The position numbers and the translations under genes were made by a program. The notes below the pieces were generated by a model. It was given only the letters and a program-made list of their open reading frames with translations, was not told the DNA's origin and made no database searches. A stretch of DNA of 33,432 bases from Micromonospora sp. CPCC 205371 (GTDB lineage Bacteria > Actinomycetota > Actinomycetes > Mycobacteriales > Micromonosporaceae): the NCBI RefSeq assembly GCF_026130045.1, contig NZ_JAIBNX010000046.1, positions 13,144 to 46,575 of the forward strand, written 5' to 3'. Of this stretch, positions 31,536-33,432 are shown in pieces. Positions within the stretch are counted from its first letter, which is position 1. The number at the start of each line of letters is the position of its first letter.

Positions 31536-33001
31536 GAGGGCGTACCCCTTTCGGCGGGAAGGACGAGGGTGAAGGTGGAGCCGGCACCGGGGATGCTGTC
31601 GACGACGACGGTGCCGTGGTGGGCTTGGGCGATGGCGGCGACGATGGCCAGGCCCAGGCCGGCGCCCTCGGCACGCTGGCGCCCGTGTGCGGTGCGCGCG
31701 AACCGTTCGAAGATCCGCTGTCGGTCCTCCGGGGCGATTCCGACGCCGGTGTCCTGTACCGCGATCATGACCTGCCCGTCGGCGACGCTGGCGGACAGCT
31801 CGATCCGGTCGGTCGGGCCGGTGAACTGGACCGCGTTCTGGCACAGCTGCGTCATCGCCTGGGTCAGCCGCTGCCGGTCACCCCACACGGTCACGTCCGC
31901 GACGGCGCCGAGCCGCCACTGCCGGCTGCCCAGGGCGACCGCCTTGACGTAGACCTCGTGCACGAGCTCGGCTATCTCGACCCGGCCCGGCTGCAGGAAG
32001 TCCGGCTGCTCCGCCTTGGCCAGCATCAGCAGGTCGTCCACGAGCCGGTTCATCCGGTCCAGTTCGTCGGTGACCAGCGCGACCGTCTCGGCGCGGTCGG
32101 CCGGGTCGTCGCCCATCAGCTCCAGGTGACCGCGGACGATGGTGATCGGAGTACGCAGCTCGTGCCCGGCGTCGGACAGGAACGCCCGCTGGGCGGCGAA
32201 AGCCCGGTCCAGCCGGCCCACCATGGCGTTGAAGGTACTGGCCAGGTCGGCGACCTCGTCGCTGCCGGTGACCGGGATGCGGCGGGACAGGTCGGTTTCC
32301 TCGATCGAACGGGCCGTCTCGGTGACGGTACGCAGCGGCCGCAACGCCCGGCCCATGGCCAGGTAGCCGCCCGCGCCGACGACCACCAACACGAGCAGGC
32401 AGGCCAAGGTGATGAGGCGGACGGCGCGGTCGATCTCGGCGCGCCGCTCCGCGCCGAACTCGGCCACGACGAGGTGGCCGCGGACCTGCCTGTCGATCGA
32501 TACCGGCACGGCCAGCCAGCGCGCCGAGCCCGCTGGCGTGCCGGCGGTCTGGCCGTAGAGGCTGTCGGTGAGCGCCGTCCAGCGAGCCACCAGCGCCGCG
32601 TCGCCGGTCAGGTCGTGTGGTGCCTCGGCGGTGCCGCGATAGAACACGCCGTCGACGAAGACCAGCACGGCCTCCCCGGCCTGCGGCTCGTTGCGCAGCA
32701 GGTAGGTGTCGGCGATCGCGCGCAGGTTGGCACCGAACGGTTGCCCGGTGGCCGGGTTCTGCCCACCGACCAGGCGGCGGAACTCGGTCACCTCCTGCCG
32801 CATGTCCGTGGTGATCCGGTTCTCCAGCTGGTTGAGCAGCACCTGCCGGATCACCACCACCGATGCCAGCGACGCGATCGCTAGCAGTACCAACGCCCAG
32901 CCCAGCAGCCGCAGGCGCAGACCGACCACGGGACGCGGCCCCGCCCGCCAACCCCGCTCCTTAGTCGTCGTCCTCCGCCCTGTCGCCCCCCCCTCGCTCA
33001 C
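31532..33001 (-). CDS. Two-component sensor histidine kinase
   Basis: A 489-residue membrane kinase. After a charged N-terminus there is TM1 (LRLLGWALVLLAIASLASVVVI), a ~150-residue extracytoplasmic sensor, TM2 (LITLACLLVLVVVGAGGYLAM), a HAMP domain (ALRPLRTVTETARSIEETDL), the H-box FLSDAGHELRTPITIV and the catalytic ATPase with CQNAVQFT (N-box), DTGVGIAPED (G1) and GAGLGLAIVAAIA (G2). The phospho-accepting His lies in the GHELRTP sequence. GTG at 33001 or 33004 is the start, with AGGGTGGG upstream. It lies 7-10 bases after the stop of a small Asp-rich secreted protein, which may be a modulator or ligand (inference). Confidence 0.94.
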   Translation of the reverse strand: MSEGGATGRRTTTKERGWRAGPRPVVGLRLRLLGWALVLLAIASLASVVVIRQVLLNQLENRITTDMRQEVTEFRRLVGGQNPATGQPFGANLRAIADTYLLRNEPQAGEAVLVFVDGVFYRGTAEAPHDLTGDAALVARWTALTDSLYGQTAGTPAGSARWLAVPVSIDRQVRGHLVVAEFGAERRAEIDRAVRLITLACLLVLVVVGAGGYLAMGRALRPLRTVTETARSIEETDLSRRIPVTGSDEVADLASTFNAMVGRLDRAFAAQRAFLSDAGHELRTPITIVRGHLELMGDDPADRAETVALVTDELDRMNRLVDDLLMLAKAEQPDFLQPGRVEIAELVHEVYVKAVALGSRQWRLGAVADVTVWGDRQRLTQAMTQLCQNAVQFTGPTDRIELSASVADGQVMIAVQDTGVGIAPEDRQRIFERFARTAHGRQRAEGAGLGLAIVAAIAQAHHGTVVVDSIPGAGSTFTLVLPAERGTPS

Positions 33002-33011
33002 CACCCCCACC

Positions 33012-33293
33012 CTAAGCGCCGTCCCCCTCCCCGCCGGCGCCCCCAGGCCGGGCCCCCCCGCCGGCGTCGTCTCCGGCGTCGTCTCCGGCGTCGTCATCGT
33101 CGTCTCCCGGGCTCGCCGGAGGATTGGGAACCGGCTTATTGTCGCTGGCGTCGTCCGGTCTCGGCGCGGCCGGTTCGACGATCTGGATCACTGGAACCGC
33201 TGGTGGCTGGGCTAGCGCCGGCAGACCGACCCAGACCAGCAGCCCGGTCAGACCGGCCAGCCCCAGCCCGGTGGCGAACCGCTGCGCGCTCAT
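33012..33293 (-). CDS. Small secreted Asp/Gly-rich protein of the two-component operon
   Basis: A 93-residue protein, first gene of the kinase operon. The ATG at 33293 has GGGG at 4-7 bases upstream. The N-terminus is a signal peptide or single helix (FATGLGLAGLTGLLVWVGLPALAQ, probable cleavage after LAQ); the rest is Pro-rich (VIQIVEPAAPRP, PVPNPPASPG) and then acidic (DDDDDAGDDAGDDAGG), encoded by a 12-base tandem repeat. Low complexity means no family can be assigned. An acidic, exported tail directly beside a sensor kinase suggests metal or cation binding, or modulation of the sensor. Confidence 0.6.
   Translation of the reverse strand: MSAQRFATGLGLAGLTGLLVWVGLPALAQPPAVPVIQIVEPAAPRPDDASDNKPVPNPPASPGDDDDDAGDDAGDDAGGGARPGGAGGEGDGA
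33063..33098. repeat. 12-bp tandem repeat in the Asp-rich protein gene
   Basis: GGCGTCGTCTCC is repeated twice exactly (33063-33086) and once with two changes (33087-33098). It encodes the repeated Asp-Asp-Ala-Gly-type units on the minus strand and can vary in copy number by slippage. Confidence 0.7.
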
Positions 33294-33374
33294 GACCCCA
33301 GCCTGCCCAGCCGGTATGACCCCAGCGTGAGCGGCGCATGAGAACCCTCTCATCGAAGGGGTGCCAGACACGGG

Positions 33375-33408
33375 CCGCGGCCCGACCTCGGGGAAGGTCG
33401 GGCCGCGG
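33375..33408. terminator. Strong terminator hairpin near the right edge
   Basis: CCGCGGCCCGACCT (33375-33388) and its perfect complement (33395-33408) form a 14-bp stem with a 6-base loop. No gene on the plus strand ends to its left; on the minus strand a TGA at 33427-33425 could be the stop of a gene beyond the window. It therefore probably ends that leftward neighbour and insulates the kinase operon. The space 33294-33374 holds only the operon's upstream region. Confidence 0.75.
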
Positions 33409-33432
33409 TGTCGGGGACCGGAACTCAGTCCG

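Noticed and set aside
1-33432. tRNA genes, rRNA, CRISPR arrays, prophage or transposon ends
   Set aside because: No cloverleaf-like sequence, regularly spaced repeats or transposase/integrase motifs were found on either strand by reading.

Overview
The window is GC-rich DNA with GTG and TTG starts, purine-rich Shine-Dalgarno sites and closely packed genes. It carries an ECF sigma factor with an NTF2-like tail, HxlR regulators, an AA10-CBM2 LPMO, a CBM2/ricin/GH26 secretome, a mycobacterial-type dormancy gene set and a 2-methylisoborneol locus. This points to a soil actinomycete, possibly of the Micromonosporaceae; the family assignment is inference. No tRNA, rRNA, CRISPR array or insertion sequence was recognised.

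Region 1 (1-2.3 kb): the tail of a membrane protein, a secreted ricin-type lectin and a secreted AA10-CBM2 LPMO, the last two convergent on a strong terminator hairpin. Region 2 (2.3-6.9 kb): an ECF sigma factor with a C-terminal SnoaL/NTF2-like domain, three free-standing NTF2-like genes, an HxlR regulator and a small graveyard. There a second ECF-SnoaL sigma gene, decayed by deletion and frameshifts, meets head-on a truncated SgcJ-like gene at about 4922, next to a secreted protein with an eroded tail. Region 3 (6.9-10 kb): a secreted GH26 glycosidase and a small operon of a 28-codon ORF, an EspC-like type VII secretion protein and a large protein with a toxin-like C-terminal domain. Region 4 (10-12.8 kb): a quinone reductase with a divergent HxlR regulator and its palindromic operator, and an NDH-2-like flavoprotein. 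Region 5 (12.9-18.2 kb): a stress/dormancy island with two tandem universal stress proteins, a CBS pair protein, a DUF1876 protein, a STAS protein without its phosphoacceptor, a CapA-like phosphoesterase and two small unknowns; its composition resembles the mycobacterial DosR regulon.

Region 6 (18.2-26.7 kb) is the centrepiece. A leftward operon encodes a Family 2B encapsulin shell (with a cyclic-nucleotide-binding-like insertion), 2-methylisoborneol synthase, geranyl diphosphate C-methyltransferase and a six-helix membrane protein that looks like a pentameric ligand-gated ion channel subunit. Diverging from the same 167-bp intergenic region is a rightward pair: a short-chain prenyl diphosphate synthase and an IspH with an unusual N-terminal extension of about 115 residues. 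Together these can carry HMBPP to IPP/DMAPP, GPP, 2-methyl-GPP and 2-methylisoborneol, with the last enzyme probably inside a protein shell. The encapsulin-terpene cyclase association is already known; the IspH extension and the channel-like gene in the operon are the parts that look new. A FAD monooxygenase and a large LuxR (LAL) regulator follow.

Region 7 (29.5-33.4 kb): an apparently leaderless, self-repressed ArsR-type gene coupled to an AHSA1-PDZ fusion protein, then a leftward operon of a small Asp-rich secreted protein, a sensor kinase and an OmpR-type response regulator, ending at a strong hairpin near the right edge.
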